Positions 37,800 to 48,051 are shown, counted from the first letter of the stretch. The stretch is DNA of 64,000 bases from Gymnorhina tibicen (GCA_013399875.1 VXAZ01001688.1:320186-384185); one strand, 5' to 3'. A program made the numbers and translations. Notes: generated from the letters alone by a model not told the origin.

Positions 37800-37960
37800 C
37801 AGATTCAAATGACATTAAATGTCACTGTCAGATGTTATTTTTCCCTTGCCAGAAATATGTCCAATTAACATAAAAATCAGACATTTAACATGCAGATGAA
37901 TTAAATAATTAGCTAGCTAATGCAAATATCATCTTGACACTATTAACCATGCAGCAACTA
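37800..37960. promoter_or_regulatory. Candidate regulatory block with POU octamer
   Basis: A perfect ATGCAAAT octamer, the POU/Oct factor site, lies at 37920-37927, directly after GAATTAAATAATTAGCTAGC. Further TTAACAT and CCAATTAACAT motifs lie at 37860-37890. The whole block is AT-rich, non-repetitive and without open frames. This is a plausible enhancer by motif grammar, unproven. Confidence 0.3.
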
Positions 37961-39250
37961 GATCCTGGTTTGTACCACGAACTTCAGAGCCACACTCTTC
38001 CCCTTCAGTTTGGAACTTTCTGATAAGTTATATGTAGAGGTGTTTCTCACAAATATCTGGCCTGTTTTCCGAACACAAACCCTGCCATAGTTTGTCTGAG
38101 AACCACCTCCTTTTCCTGGGGTCTGTGATCACCACAAAAGCCATGACTGAGCATCTCCTGCAGCTCTACAGCCACATAAATAACAGCTGCAAATTCATGA
38201 CCCCACTGGAGTCAGAGACTCAAGGATGGGAGAGTTTGCAAAGAAGAAACCAAGAAATTTAGCTGGAAGTTAAGAAGGCAAGGGAGCTACCAAAAATAAA
38301 CTTCTGAAAAATGGAAATTAGACCTTATTCCAAGAGCAGCTTTCTTTATCCTGCCAAGAGAAGCAGCTTCATTGCCGAGGCAAGAGGGGTCCCATCCCAT
38401 TAAAAGCTGTCCTGGACACCCTTGGACATATCTGTAATTGGGAGTGTTCAGGCCTTGTTTGCTGTGAACAAACCCCAGTAGATATTGGCCCCAGAAATTG
38501 CTGTCATTTAATAGGTCTGTGCTTGCACTCCTGCTGCTGGCAGTCTCTCTCCTAAATAATTAAAGATGAAGAATGGTTTCTCTGTTGGTAATTCCTCTAA
38601 AAAATGGAGTATCTGGAAGTGTAGTCCTTGAAAGCATGCTGGTCTTATTACTGGAGAAAAGATGACATTGGGCAGAGTCTGAAGCATTGTAAAAGGCTCA
38701 TCCTTGCTCTAATTTCCTTAAAAAGATGCCACCTAAGAATTTTCAAAGTTACTTGGGGGCTGCAAGATAATTGAAATGGAACTTTTGTTTAAGGAAACAT
38801 AAATGTGGCCACAGAAATTAGCACAGGATGGGGAATAAGTATTTAGAAATTGAATGGATCTCCTAGGGGTCTGTTTTTGTTTAGTTTTATCCTGAAGTGG
38901 AAAACCTGAACACTGTGCACTGAAGAGCATCTACATTTCGGTAGAATCCTGCCTGGATACCTGTGCCAGTAATTACCACTGTCAGGCAGGATAAAGTGCT
39001 GTATTGGATTTGTCTGCATTTGCTGTTCTCCTCATTGAGGCCACGTTGGCTGAAAATTCTCACATGGAGTTTCTGCCACAAGCCCAATTAGTTGGAAATA
39101 TTTAGGCAAGAGGGAAGCAGCTGCTGCCAATGGAAGAGCTCATTGAGTATAAGATGCTTCCAAACCTTGTCCCAACTTCCCTCCAGAAATCAACTCGAAC
39201 TCTTCCCCTTACTCCTCTTACAAAAATCTTGGGGATCAGGGCAGGGAGCG
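37961..39250. other. Unique noncoding sequence
   Basis: No gene is recognised up to the edge of the 40-bp tandem array. The last 120 bp (from 39130) are open in the frame that continues into the array. Confidence 0.5.
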
Positions 39251-39877
39251 ACAATGGGGGAAAACCCGGACTGGAGCCTACCCGGAAACCGGAATGGGTG
39301 AAAACCCGGACTGGATTCCGCCTGGAAACCGGAATGGGGGAAAACCCGGACTGGATTCCGCCTGGAAACCGGAATGGGGGAAAACCCGGACTGGATTCCG
39401 CCTGGAAACCGGAATGGGAGAAAACCCGGACTGGATTATGCCTGGAAACCGGAATGGGGGAAAACCCGGACTGGAGCCTACCTGGAAACCGGAATGGGTG
39501 AAAACCCGGACTGGATTCCGCCTGGAAACCGGAATGGGGGAAAACCCGGACTGGATTCCGCCTGGAAACCGGAATGGGGGAAAACCCGGACCGGATTCTG
39601 CCTGGAAACCGGAATGGGGGAAAACCCGGACTGGATTCTGCCTGGAAACCGGAATGGGGGAAAACCCGGACTGGATTCTGCCTGGAAGCCGGAATGGGGG
39701 AAAACCCGGACTGGATTCCGCCTGGAAACCGGAATGGGAGAAAACCCGGACTGGATTATGCCTGGAAACCGGAATGGGGAAAAACCCGGACTGGATTATG
39801 CCTGGAAACCGGAATGGGGGGGAAACCCGGACTGGATTCCACCTGAAAACTGGACTGGGGGAAAACCCGGACTAGAT
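39251..39877 (+). repeat. 40-bp minisatellite, about 15.4 copies, higher-order structure
   Basis: Fourteen exact-length 40-bp units start at 39261 and every 40 bases to 39781. A 41-bp divergent unit (39821-39861) and a partial unit follow, and a partial ACAATGGGGG precedes. The consensus begins AAAACCCGGACTGGATTCCG and continues CCTGGAAACCGGAATGGGGG. Units fall into classes. GAGCCTA with GGGTG: units 1 and 6. TTCCG: 2-4, 7, 8 and 12. TTATG: 5, 13 and 14. TTCTG: 9-11. GGGAG endings mark units 4 and 12. The order in 1-5 reappears expanded in 6-14, so a roughly 200-bp block was duplicated and the TTCTG units were probably added later. Most variation sits at two positions, and only the last units are decayed. 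There are about three CpGs per unit. Since 40 is not a multiple of 3, all three forward frames read the same 40-residue peptide in turn. Confidence 0.97.
39294..39875 (+). other. 193-codon open frame produced by the minisatellite
   Basis: This ATG frame lies wholly inside the 40-bp array and reads a 40-residue repeat containing NPDWIPPGNRNGGKPGLD. Two more frames are open over parts of the array: 39130-39501 (123 codons, starting in unique sequence with MEELIEYKML) and 39374-39910 (178 codons). They read the same peptide in other phases. The GGGTG variant of units 1 and 6 creates TGA in one frame each. Openness comes from a stop-free repeat unit and is not evidence of a gene. No splice sites or promoter were found. 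Confidence 0.12.
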
Positions 39878-41240
39878 GAGTTCTACAAGTTTTGCGTAGA
39901 TAATCAATAGATATCTAGAATGCCATTCCTTTGAAAGCTTTATCCAAATTTCGGCTCTGATTTTCATTTCATTTTGCAAACAGAAGGGAAATTTTTTACC
40001 TTTGTGAACCTGATCTTACTTTCTATAATGCCAACAGAAAGAAATTAATTTCCATGGGAGCAGTGTCTCAATTTTCATTGATAATGTAATCTCACATCCC
40101 AAAGCCTTTCATTTGCTGTAAGAGCAGAGCCAAAGGTATTTGCACTGAAGCCAATGAGAAACCTTCTCCCTTTTGTTTCAATGGATTTTCCAAGCCCAGA
40201 TTAGTTTTGTAAGATGCAAGGACTAGGAATTTTAGGAAAGCCTTAAAATATGTTTAACATAAGCCAATGCAACCCACCCACCCTTTATGTTGCTGTCTCC
40301 CTTCTCTTCTGCAAAGAGCCTTGATTCCAAGTCTACACAGTCCCAAAAATCCCACAACAAGAAGCCGCTTCCATTACTCCCTCATCTGCTGCATTTCCCA
40401 TTTTACAAAGCCACAGGATTGGTATGCTTAGATTTTTAGCACCTCCAGATGTGAAGGGGGTTTATGACTTTTGGGAGTTGAACTGTAAAATCCTAGCCTG
40501 CTGATGACCTTTTTTAACATCTCACCCCTCCCCTCAAGCTTTAGGATGAAAGACACCCCTTCACCCGCGATGTCCTTCCAAGAGCAGAGATGGAAATCAG
40601 CTCTTTGCTGTCTCAGAAACAGAAGGCCAAGTTCTCCTGCTAAAAAAGCATCTCCATGGAAACAAGCAGCTGCTCTACCCCTCTGGCCCAAAGCAAGCAG
40701 GACTAGGGAAAATTACAGTAGTTCTGCTGTTCCTCAATTAGGAATAAAATCAGCCACGGCTTCACAATATTATCACTCACTGCACTGTTCTCGTGCCACA
40801 GACAGAAATTTCATCTCTGCTTTTGAGGAAGAGGCTGAGGAGATGGCAATGCTCTCGCAGCCCCCCTCCCCCCCAACAAATGTTGGGATTTTGATCGTTT
40901 GGGGTTTTTTTTCCTAACGGTTGCCAGGATGAGCTCAGCTGCTCCAGCCAGACTTCATGTTTGCTCCTGATGGTTTTGGCAGCTCAGTGGCAGGCAAGGT
41001 CGAATATTAAACACGATTAGCTGCTCCACATGGAAATTAATCCCAGCTATCTTCCACTTAGTGGAAGCCCCTTGCAATTAAAAAGCACTTCTGAATGAAG
41101 TGACTTGCAGCCAGGAATAAAAATTTCCCCAACTGTTGTTATCGAGGGACCCATACTCATTCCAATCCAGAGCTATGTGGACAGGATGTGAGCAGCAGGA
41201 ATGTAAAAACAAGTCACAAAGCAAATCAAAGGAATTTTTA
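39878..41240. other. Unique noncoding sequence
   Basis: No gene is recognised. A 14-base C-rich run (C6 T C7) lies at 40861-40874. The 137-codon frame at 40504-40917 (+) overlaps a minus-strand frame and has no recognisable domain. Confidence 0.5.
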
Positions 41241-41308
41241 CCACCTCCACCACCAAAAAAACCCCAAACAAACAAAAAACCCAAACTCAACCAACACCAA
41301 CCCAAACC
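41241..41308 (+). repeat. A/C-rich low-complexity tract
   Basis: The sequence is almost free of G and T and is built of CCACC, AAAAAAACCCC, AAACAAAC and CCAACACC words. It is one of several such tracts in the window. Confidence 0.75.
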
Positions 41309-42402
41309 TGGCATTTCATTTTAGAGGAAATGTTTGGGAAACAAAAACAAAAGTCGAATGCCATTTGGTATGGGGCAAGCAGGTCACTGCTGGTAAGCAC
41401 AGTCTCCTTCACTCCACGGAAAACTGCATTAATTTTTTCTGTGATTTAAGGAACATTTGAAGATATTTCTAGCTGGAGAAAACCAACCAACCAACCAGCC
41501 CTCAAAAGCTTCAGGTTTCCATTTCAACAGATCCTGGTATTGCATTGACAAAGTTTCTCCACAAGATCTGAAGGTCTGAGGGGATTTTTTGGAGCCTCCC
41601 TGCAACCCCCCTCAAACCCATATTTTTGGCTGTAAACCACACCCCACTCAAGCACAGATTTACCTCTACCAGCATCTGATAAGATTTGGGGGCTAAATTA
41701 TGGCTTGACTTTGTTCAGGCATCTGAGCTGCAGTTGTGGGGAGCTCTCGGCATGATGTGTTTCTGTATCATTTCCTGTACGTGGCTGATTGATCCCCCTA
41801 TGCTCACATTCATTAACTTCAGCTGAATGATTTTTATGAAGAATATTTGTATGTTGCTCAATCTGCTTCCCATTTAGAGGAAAACAGCCACTCTTAAAAA
41901 CATTTTTAATCAATTCTTTTTTTCAGAGGCATTGTGATAGCTGCTGTTAAAAAATAAAAATAAAGCTCCTGCTCTATGTGGAAAGGCAGAAGGGGAGAGA
42001 GATCATTTACAATGAGATTTTGTAAGGAAAAAAGGCAATTAAAACTGGAAATAAGGAGTTAAAAAAAATTAGATACCTCAGCAGCATATTTGATCAGAAG
42101 ACATATTTTTGTTTGTTTAACATCTAAGGCCAGGTTCTGGTTTGCAGACATCTGTAGAGCCCTGGTGAAATAAGTGCAGCTGAATCAAAGACACCAGCTG
42201 ATGATAAAATCCATCATGTCTGGTGCACTCCGAGGGAATATTAAAGTAGATAATGAGCAATATAGATCCCTGTGATGGTGCTGCTGTAATCCAACAGCAG
42301 ACATCTTGTCCTTTCACATCCCTGAGAGCTGCTCATGCCGGTGCTAAGCAGAGCTGGCACATCTCCCTTCCTGAGGTTTGTTAGTAGGGGGAAAAAGGAG
42401 AG
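41309..42402. other. Unique noncoding sequence with (AACC)4
   Basis: No gene is recognised. A short AACC tetranucleotide run lies at about 41480-41496. The remainder is AT-rich with frequent stops. Confidence 0.5.
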
Positions 42403-42437
42403 GAAAAAACCCAACCAAACCCGAACACCAAACCCCA
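42403..42437 (+). repeat. A/C-rich low-complexity tract
   Basis: AAAAAACCCAACCAAACCCG followed by AACACCAAACCCC. Confidence 0.65.
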
Positions 42438-43029
42438 TTTTGATTTAAGGTTTAAACGTGCCAGCCTATCAGACAGGCCTGACAGGTGATTAAATGTCTT
42501 GCTGTTCTGACTGGAGGCACAGGGGAAATGCTTTTCTTTCAGGACCACAGTGTGTATGTTGTATTGTGCAGCCCCCAGGGAAACAGCTCAGAGAGGAAGG
42601 CGTTACTGAGAAGGGCTTATTTGGTTATGAACCTGGATGTGACATACAAGAGGAAAAGCAAGAAGCAGTACAGATTTGGGAGAAAATATGGCATAGTATG
42701 GATTATAATGCATGATATGCAATTCATAATAATTGAAATAAATGCAGGATAAAATACTTTAAGCCCTTGAAAAACATTGTTCTGAGCAACTTTAGAAGGC
42801 AAGCGTGTGCCTTTTGCTCCCAGAGTGGCTTTTTTCCCACTCCACACCCACGAGGTGCACATACAGCATAGCACAGGCCCTTCCAGCAAAGCTCTAATTG
42901 CAGCTTCTGCCGGAGTGAGGGGTCCCATTCAATGGGAGAGAGGGAAAGGCAAATCCTATGGCCCCAAGCTTAAAGGGGATTCATTACCATGCAAAATGGC
43001 TGAGGAAGCAAGTCTGCAAAATGGCTTTC
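42438..43029. other. Unique noncoding sequence
   Basis: No gene is recognised. Overlapping frames on both strands (for example 42617-42928, -, 103 codons) have no recognisable features. Confidence 0.5.
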
Positions 43030-43260
43030 ACTCCCAATAGCAGCTCATTAGCAGCACAAACTGTCATGATAAAGAATTCAAACGCATTCAAGCCAACCAA
43101 CCCTCTTTAATGTGCCAGGCATAGTTTCTTATGTTAAATAATATATTTTCTCCCACACAGCAGCAGAACATCTCACCTACTTTCAAGCTTTTATAAAAAT
43201 CACAGTATTTGAGTAATTCCCATCATATCAAAGAACATTTTTAATATCAGCTGGAGGAAA
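43030..43260. promoter_or_regulatory. Candidate AT-rich regulatory block
   Basis: This is non-repetitive AT-rich DNA with CTCATTAGC, GTCATGATAAAG, CTTTAATGTGCC and GAGTAATTCCC motifs and no open frame. It is an enhancer candidate on composition only. Confidence 0.17.
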
Positions 43261-46200
43261 GGGGTCACTCTCATTGCTGGCAGTTTCCACCATCAAAGTG
43301 GATATAATTTGATTCTACGCAGTAAACCACGCAGTGCAACTCTTCTGAGAATACAGATCTCCAAACATGACACAAGGCACTCAGCAGAATCCACAATAAC
43401 ACTCGAGCACCATTTTGAAGTGAATTACTTGAAGCCATGTATAACTGCTATCTCTAAACCCACTAGTTTACACGCACTTGTACTTTGAACACAATCCTCA
43501 GATCAATACTACTCACCCAAATAATTGTTTTTAAGCTCTTAAACTAGAAATTCCCTCTACTGCAAACTGTGTTACTAGCTAAAGATGACAGAGAGGATGC
43601 TCAAGATTGTAGCTGCTCTTACGTGATGGGGAATGGGACAAAAGTAAACACCAGCGGCAAACAAACAACCCAACATGAAACATACTGAAATGCAGGAATA
43701 AGACTTCAACCACAGAAGAACATTCTTAGCCCTCATTATGAAATATTTAACTCCTCTGGTTTGGAGATTTCAGGGATCTGACAGGGTTTTTTTATACAAT
43801 ACATGGAAGTCTGTGTTTGTACCACATGTAATTGGAAAATGTTGGCAGGGTGCACTCTTGAAACCTGTTGGCTGCAGCCTCGGAGCCCAGGGATGGAAAA
43901 CAATCCATACAAAGGACTGGCAGTATCAGGTTTGCTCTGCAGGGTTACAAGAAGGTCTTTAGAGAGCCCAAAACTGTTGTTATTAACAAAGGCACAGCTC
44001 TGTGCAAGGCCCAAGACATCTGCTCTGTTTTGGGGACATCTATTAAATCCCAAGTATAGCTCAAGTTGGCAGGACTCTCATTTATAAAGTACTCGCTCTG
44101 CATGCACAATTCCTGCTCTTGGGGTAAGAGATACCGCAGCTCCTGTCAGCAGCACACTGCAGTTAGGAGCTAGGGATCCTTGAGGATCGTAAAATGAATT
44201 GTCACACATGGAAAAACAAAGGCGGCATCGTCCACTGGAAAAGGGTAATGCCTGCTAGCAAATAAACCAGTCAAACAGCTGAAAATCTGAGCTAATGATT
44301 CTGTACTTCTCTTGCCCAACTGCCACTGCATTTGGATCAAGCAGCCTTTGCAGCCAGGCCACAGAAGCAGATATTCCCTGAAATTCCCATAACAGCTGGC
44401 TTCAGCAGCTTTGATGCAAGAATTTATCTTGTGATTTATTCCTTCCATCTGATAATTTCTGAGGGGAGGCAGAACTGCTGGCCTTCCATCAGAGAAAGCC
44501 AACACGGCAGTAATGACTTCAGAAAGAAAGATTCTGCAGCTCACTTTTTTGCAAATCCATGTCTCGAGTCGCTGGTGTGATTGATGCTGAAGGGCCTGGC
44601 CTCCTGCATCTCAGCATATACCCTGGGAACAGCAATTCCAGGGAGCAGAAAGGCTAATTCCAAGGATGCTGCCTTTTAATCACTGACTTGTTTTGGGCTG
44701 CAAGTAGAAGGCTTCAGTACAACCCTCTCACTGGCTGGGTACAAAGCAGCTGATCACACTTAACACAACCGCAGCATCGGGCTGGTTAAGATTTCTCTAA
44801 CCTGGGATAAAATGTTAGTCAAGGTCATTAGTTTGGATTTTAAATGAGAAAGGGAAAAGTACCAAAGAGGATAATAGCCCAGGATTAATTTGTGAGGAAG
44901 AGCCTGGAGGTGGCCGAACTTCAGCTGCCAGACACACTTAAAACAGAGCACCATCAACACCAGCTAAAAGCAGCACGTTTTCTCCTCCCTTCACATGGGT
45001 ATATTCCCAGACCAAGTGCCAGAGGCACTGTAATTGCTGAGGTGGGTGCTCAAACCCAAGCCCTGCAGAGCAGCATTTTAAATTGTGTGAAGTAATTTCA
45101 GCCCTCCAGCCTGGGCTGGGGGCAGCAGTGGAAATCAGGGTGAGCTGAGAACCCAGTTTCCTTTTGGGAAATGCTGGGCTGCACTTCCAGCAAAATCAGA
45201 GGTACGGAAGTGAAGCCTCTTGTACACCTTAAATGTCTTTTGTAAGAAATGGGCAACACCAGAGCAGATTCTGACCCAGCACAAATTCAAGGACTTCATT
45301 AACTCAGTCCCAGAAAGTCACTACTCATAACTGCATAAAAAGTTCTTTTTTTTGAGGAAAAAATACGTCTCTATTATCATCTCCAAAGTCACAAATAACG
45401 TCTCATTTTTCTAAGTATATAATTGATGCCTGGGATTTATTGTAAAAAGTAAAGGCCACTATTATAATGACTTCACTAAAAGTCATGAAATATTGTGGAA
45501 ATGAAAAACTGCATAGTCCTCTGGCACATTTGACTCAGGAATGGGCAATATATTTGCAAGTAAAATCAGTTTTTTAAGGTATTATATAATTGGATGAATA
45601 ATCAAAAAATGCTCATTAAAGCATCAAAGGATGCTGATCTAGCAAAATGCTCTCCTCTGACCTTCCGTGCTTTGCACTGTCCATTTTGACTGTTTCTTGC
45701 TGCCTGCCAAACAGAATAAATCCAGACTTTGGAATTACTCTTCACCAACCCCCACTTCCAGCCATTTCCACCATCCATTTAAAATGTTCTTTTATCCCTC
45801 TAAGAGGTGCTTATGCAGTGGTGGGTCCCTGTGAGCTCACCCTGGTTCACTGCTGTAAGAGGTCATCAAGACAAAAATGAAACTATTTTCTCAACCTACT
45901 AGTAATCAATAGTTAGATACGGGGCATTTAATCTTAAAAGACTGTTGTTCCAAATATTTTTTTCCCCAAAATATCGTGAGACTACCATAGAAAGTTGGTC
46001 TCCAAGGAACTGAATCTCTGTGGTCAGAGTTAAATGCATCTCTCACACATGATTCTGTGAGATGACAAGCTAAGTAAGCACATGTAACAGCTATTATTCT
46101 GTTAGTCATAATTTCAATCAGCAGGCGTCAAACATCATTAGCTGTGATAGCTTTGGGATTTTGAGATTTTTTTTTTAATGAAATACAGTCTTAATGGAAT

Positions 46201-46556
46201 ACTGTGAGGTGTATTCGTAATTATGTATCAGCTTGGCATTTGGCTTTTCCTCCAGGGAATACAAAAAGACAGTAGATGTGAAGAAAAATGACAAAAAGGA
46301 AGCTCTACAATAACTCCCAACAGAAAGGAAAGGAGAGGAAAAAACCAGAACCACAGAACTTAAAGCTACCAAAAGGTACTAGGAGTATATTTTAACACCT
46401 CTGGCTTTTGGGGTTTTTTTTGTAGTTTTTTTTTAAAACAGAAGTAGCTCAGATTTTCAAGTTCTGTAGCATAGGAGGAGGTTCAAGTGTTAATAATGAA
46501 TAATACTATGGTAAGAGATTGTTTTTTAGTAAAGAAACCCCAATTTATTATTAGAA
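43261..46556. other. Unique noncoding sequence
   Basis: No gene is recognised. Frames of 105 codons (43736-44053, -) and 124 codons (44170-44544, -) overlap frames on the other strand. A T-rich tract with GGGG (46408-46434) is the complement type of the A/C tracts. Confidence 0.5.
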
Positions 46557-46589
46557 AAACCCACTTTATAGTTTAAACCCACTTTATAG
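46557..46589 (+). repeat. Tandem duplication of 15 bp, 18-bp offset
   Basis: AAACCCACTTTATAG occurs at 46557-46571 and 46575-46589. Confidence 0.85.
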
Positions 46590-47333
46590 GTTTAAAAACT
46601 CATATGGAACCTAGCCATGCACCTACCAACTTCCTTTTGTAGCATATTATTTTTGGTAGGTGTCTTAAAATGGGCTTTTAATACAAAACCACATTAGCAC
46701 TGGTTCTGTACCAAAGCTTTAGCTGCTCCAGCTTGGATCCCCACAAACCATTAAACACATGTTCTGTTCATTTAAAAAACTTCACAAAAGCTATTATAAT
46801 TTTCCAACTAGTGAAATGATTTTCATATTAAAAATGAATGCAAACAGAAGCCAGTAATGGTCCATTTCATAAGCAAGACATACAGGGGAAGAAAATATTA
46901 ACAAGTTCTTACATATTTTTACTTGCTATTTACATTTAAACATGATAAATGTTTTAGGAATAGTTAATACACGTGACAAAAATGCCATTAACACAATTCA
47001 AACCCTTCGTCTGAAGACACATCCCCACCATCATTCCCAGCCGAGCTCATTAACTGCAGCTGCCACCACCAAGTACTTTTGCAGAGCAGAAGATAACAAG
47101 CCATAGGTAGATACAAATGGTTCATTTTTATTTTTTATAGCAAGATAAGCCACTGCAAATTGTGTTTATGGCTACCCTGCAGGAAAACCCCTTCAGTGAA
47201 ACCCAAAACCAGTAAGAACAGCTTTGTTTCGAGCCACAGTGTTTCCACCCTCACTCAATTAGGCAAGAGAGACCTTTTCTCCCTCACGTAGCAAACACCT
47301 CTTCCCCTCAGTCCTCCATTACCAACGTTTGGG
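46590..47333. other. Unique noncoding sequence
   Basis: AT-rich DNA with no open frame of 60 codons and no recognised repeat. Confidence 0.5.
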
Positions 47334-47370
47334 AAAAAAAACCCCAAAACCCACAAACAAACAGTCCCCC
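47334..47370 (+). repeat. A/C-rich low-complexity tract
   Basis: Seven or eight A, then CCCC, AAAACCCACAAACAAACAG and a C run. It lies about 300 bp from the CpG-rich patch at 47.6-48.0 kb. Confidence 0.65.
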
Positions 47371-47472
47371 CTTACATAAGAACCTTCTTTCTCAGGGGTA
47401 TTGCACAAGAAAGCAAGCTTTTAATACACGTTGTTCCTAATTTAAATATTTTAACAGATCAAACCTGATAGC

Positions 47473-47528
47473 AAAAAACAACACCAACAACAAAAACCCC
47501 CAAACACAAAAACCCCACCAAACCCCAG
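47473..47528 (+). repeat. A/C-rich low-complexity tract
   Basis: CAACAACAAAAACCCCCAAA-type sequence nearly free of G and T. Confidence 0.7.
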
Positions 47529-47676
47529 CACTTTCACACACGCAGAATATTAAGTTAAACCCCACATAGCATGAACATATTCAGCTCTCAAATCCACAAA
47601 TTTCTCCTGTCCGAATAACAGTTCCCTTTTCCCGCCCAAACCACCCCCCCACACGAAGATGGCTCAGCCCTCAGGC

Positions 47677-47685
47677 CCTTACCTG
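47677..47685 (-). other. Consensus 5' splice site on minus strand
   Basis: Read on -, the sequence is CAG followed by GTAAGG, a near-perfect vertebrate donor, with the last exon base at 47683. A 96-codon minus frame (47969 to 47679, GTG start) stays open up to the donor and stops at the TAA inside GTAAG, as a real exon would. A chance donor is also possible. Confidence 0.3.
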
Positions 47686-47720
47686 GCTCTCGCCCTCACA
47701 AAGAAGCAGCTGCCATCCTC

Positions 47721-47856
47721 AGCCACGAGGGATCCAGGGGCAGGAATACCCCACAGCCATGCGGGACCCAGGGGCAGGAATACCCCACAGCCATGCGGGA
47801 CCCAGGGGCAGGAATACCCCACAGCCATTCGGGATCCGGGGACAGGAATACCCCGC
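47721..47856 (+). repeat. 34-bp minisatellite, 4 copies
   Basis: Units lie at 47721-47754, 47755-47788, 47789-47822 and 47823-47856. Each reads AGCCAtgCGGGACCCAGGGG followed by CAGGAATACCCCAC. The middle two are identical; the outer two differ at a few positions (CGAGGGATCC in the first, TTCGGGATCCGGGGA in the last). The array sits inside the CpG-rich patch and ends exactly where GAAGCGAGCAGG begins. Confidence 0.95.
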
Positions 47857-47988
47857 GAAGCGAGCAGGAGAAGTGCCCTGTTTGGCTGCCGGAGGGGGAA
47901 TGCGGCCCGGCCAGGGGAGCAGAGGCAGCTGCAGGCGGTGACACCGCAGCGCTGCCGGGGCTCCCCCACAGCTGAGGGCAGTTACTTG

Positions 47989-47993
47989 ATTGG
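47989..47993 (-). promoter_or_regulatory. CCAAT box (minus strand)
   Basis: GATTGGAT on + gives ATCCAATC on -, an NF-Y-type CCAAT. It lies just outside the CpG patch, upstream of the putative minus-strand exon. Five-base motifs are common by chance; its position is what makes it notable. Confidence 0.25.
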
Positions 47994-48051
47994 ATGTGCT
48001 GCAATCAGCCCCTTGATTTCATTCACCTGTTCTTACCCTGCAGTTTTGTAA

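Larger units (their letters stand above)
47621..47995. promoter_or_regulatory. GC/CpG-rich patch, candidate promoter and first exon
   Basis: The base composition shifts abruptly from AT-rich flanks to GC-rich DNA with about 20 CpGs between 47651 and 47960. Near the left edge is an E2F-type TTTCCCGC (47628-47635) overlapping a CCGCCC GC-box core. Near the right edge is ATTGG (47989-47993), which is CCAAT on the minus strand. A consensus 5' splice site faces minus (CAG/GTAAGG, exon end 47683). A plus-strand ATG with A at -3 and G at +4 lies at 47659. The middle is a 34-bp minisatellite. No TATA box is seen. The arrangement would fit a CpG-type, possibly bidirectional promoter with a noncoding or short-coding first exon. 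The direction is unresolved. Confidence 0.42.
47659..48051 (+). other. 130-codon ATG open frame across the CpG patch
   Basis: The start (GAAGATGG) has a good Kozak context and lies about 25 bp after the E2F/GC-box motif. The peptide begins MAQPSGPYLALALTKKQLP and then carries phase-shifted copies of the 34-bp repeat (GAGIPHSHAGPRGRN, then QEYPTAI), since 34 is not a multiple of 3. It ends in unique sequence. No family is recognised. Minus-strand frames overlap it. Coding status is unproven. Confidence 0.13.

Noticed and set aside
39251..39877. The 40-bp array as a repeat-spacer system
   Set aside because: Units abut directly with no unique spacers, so it is a minisatellite.
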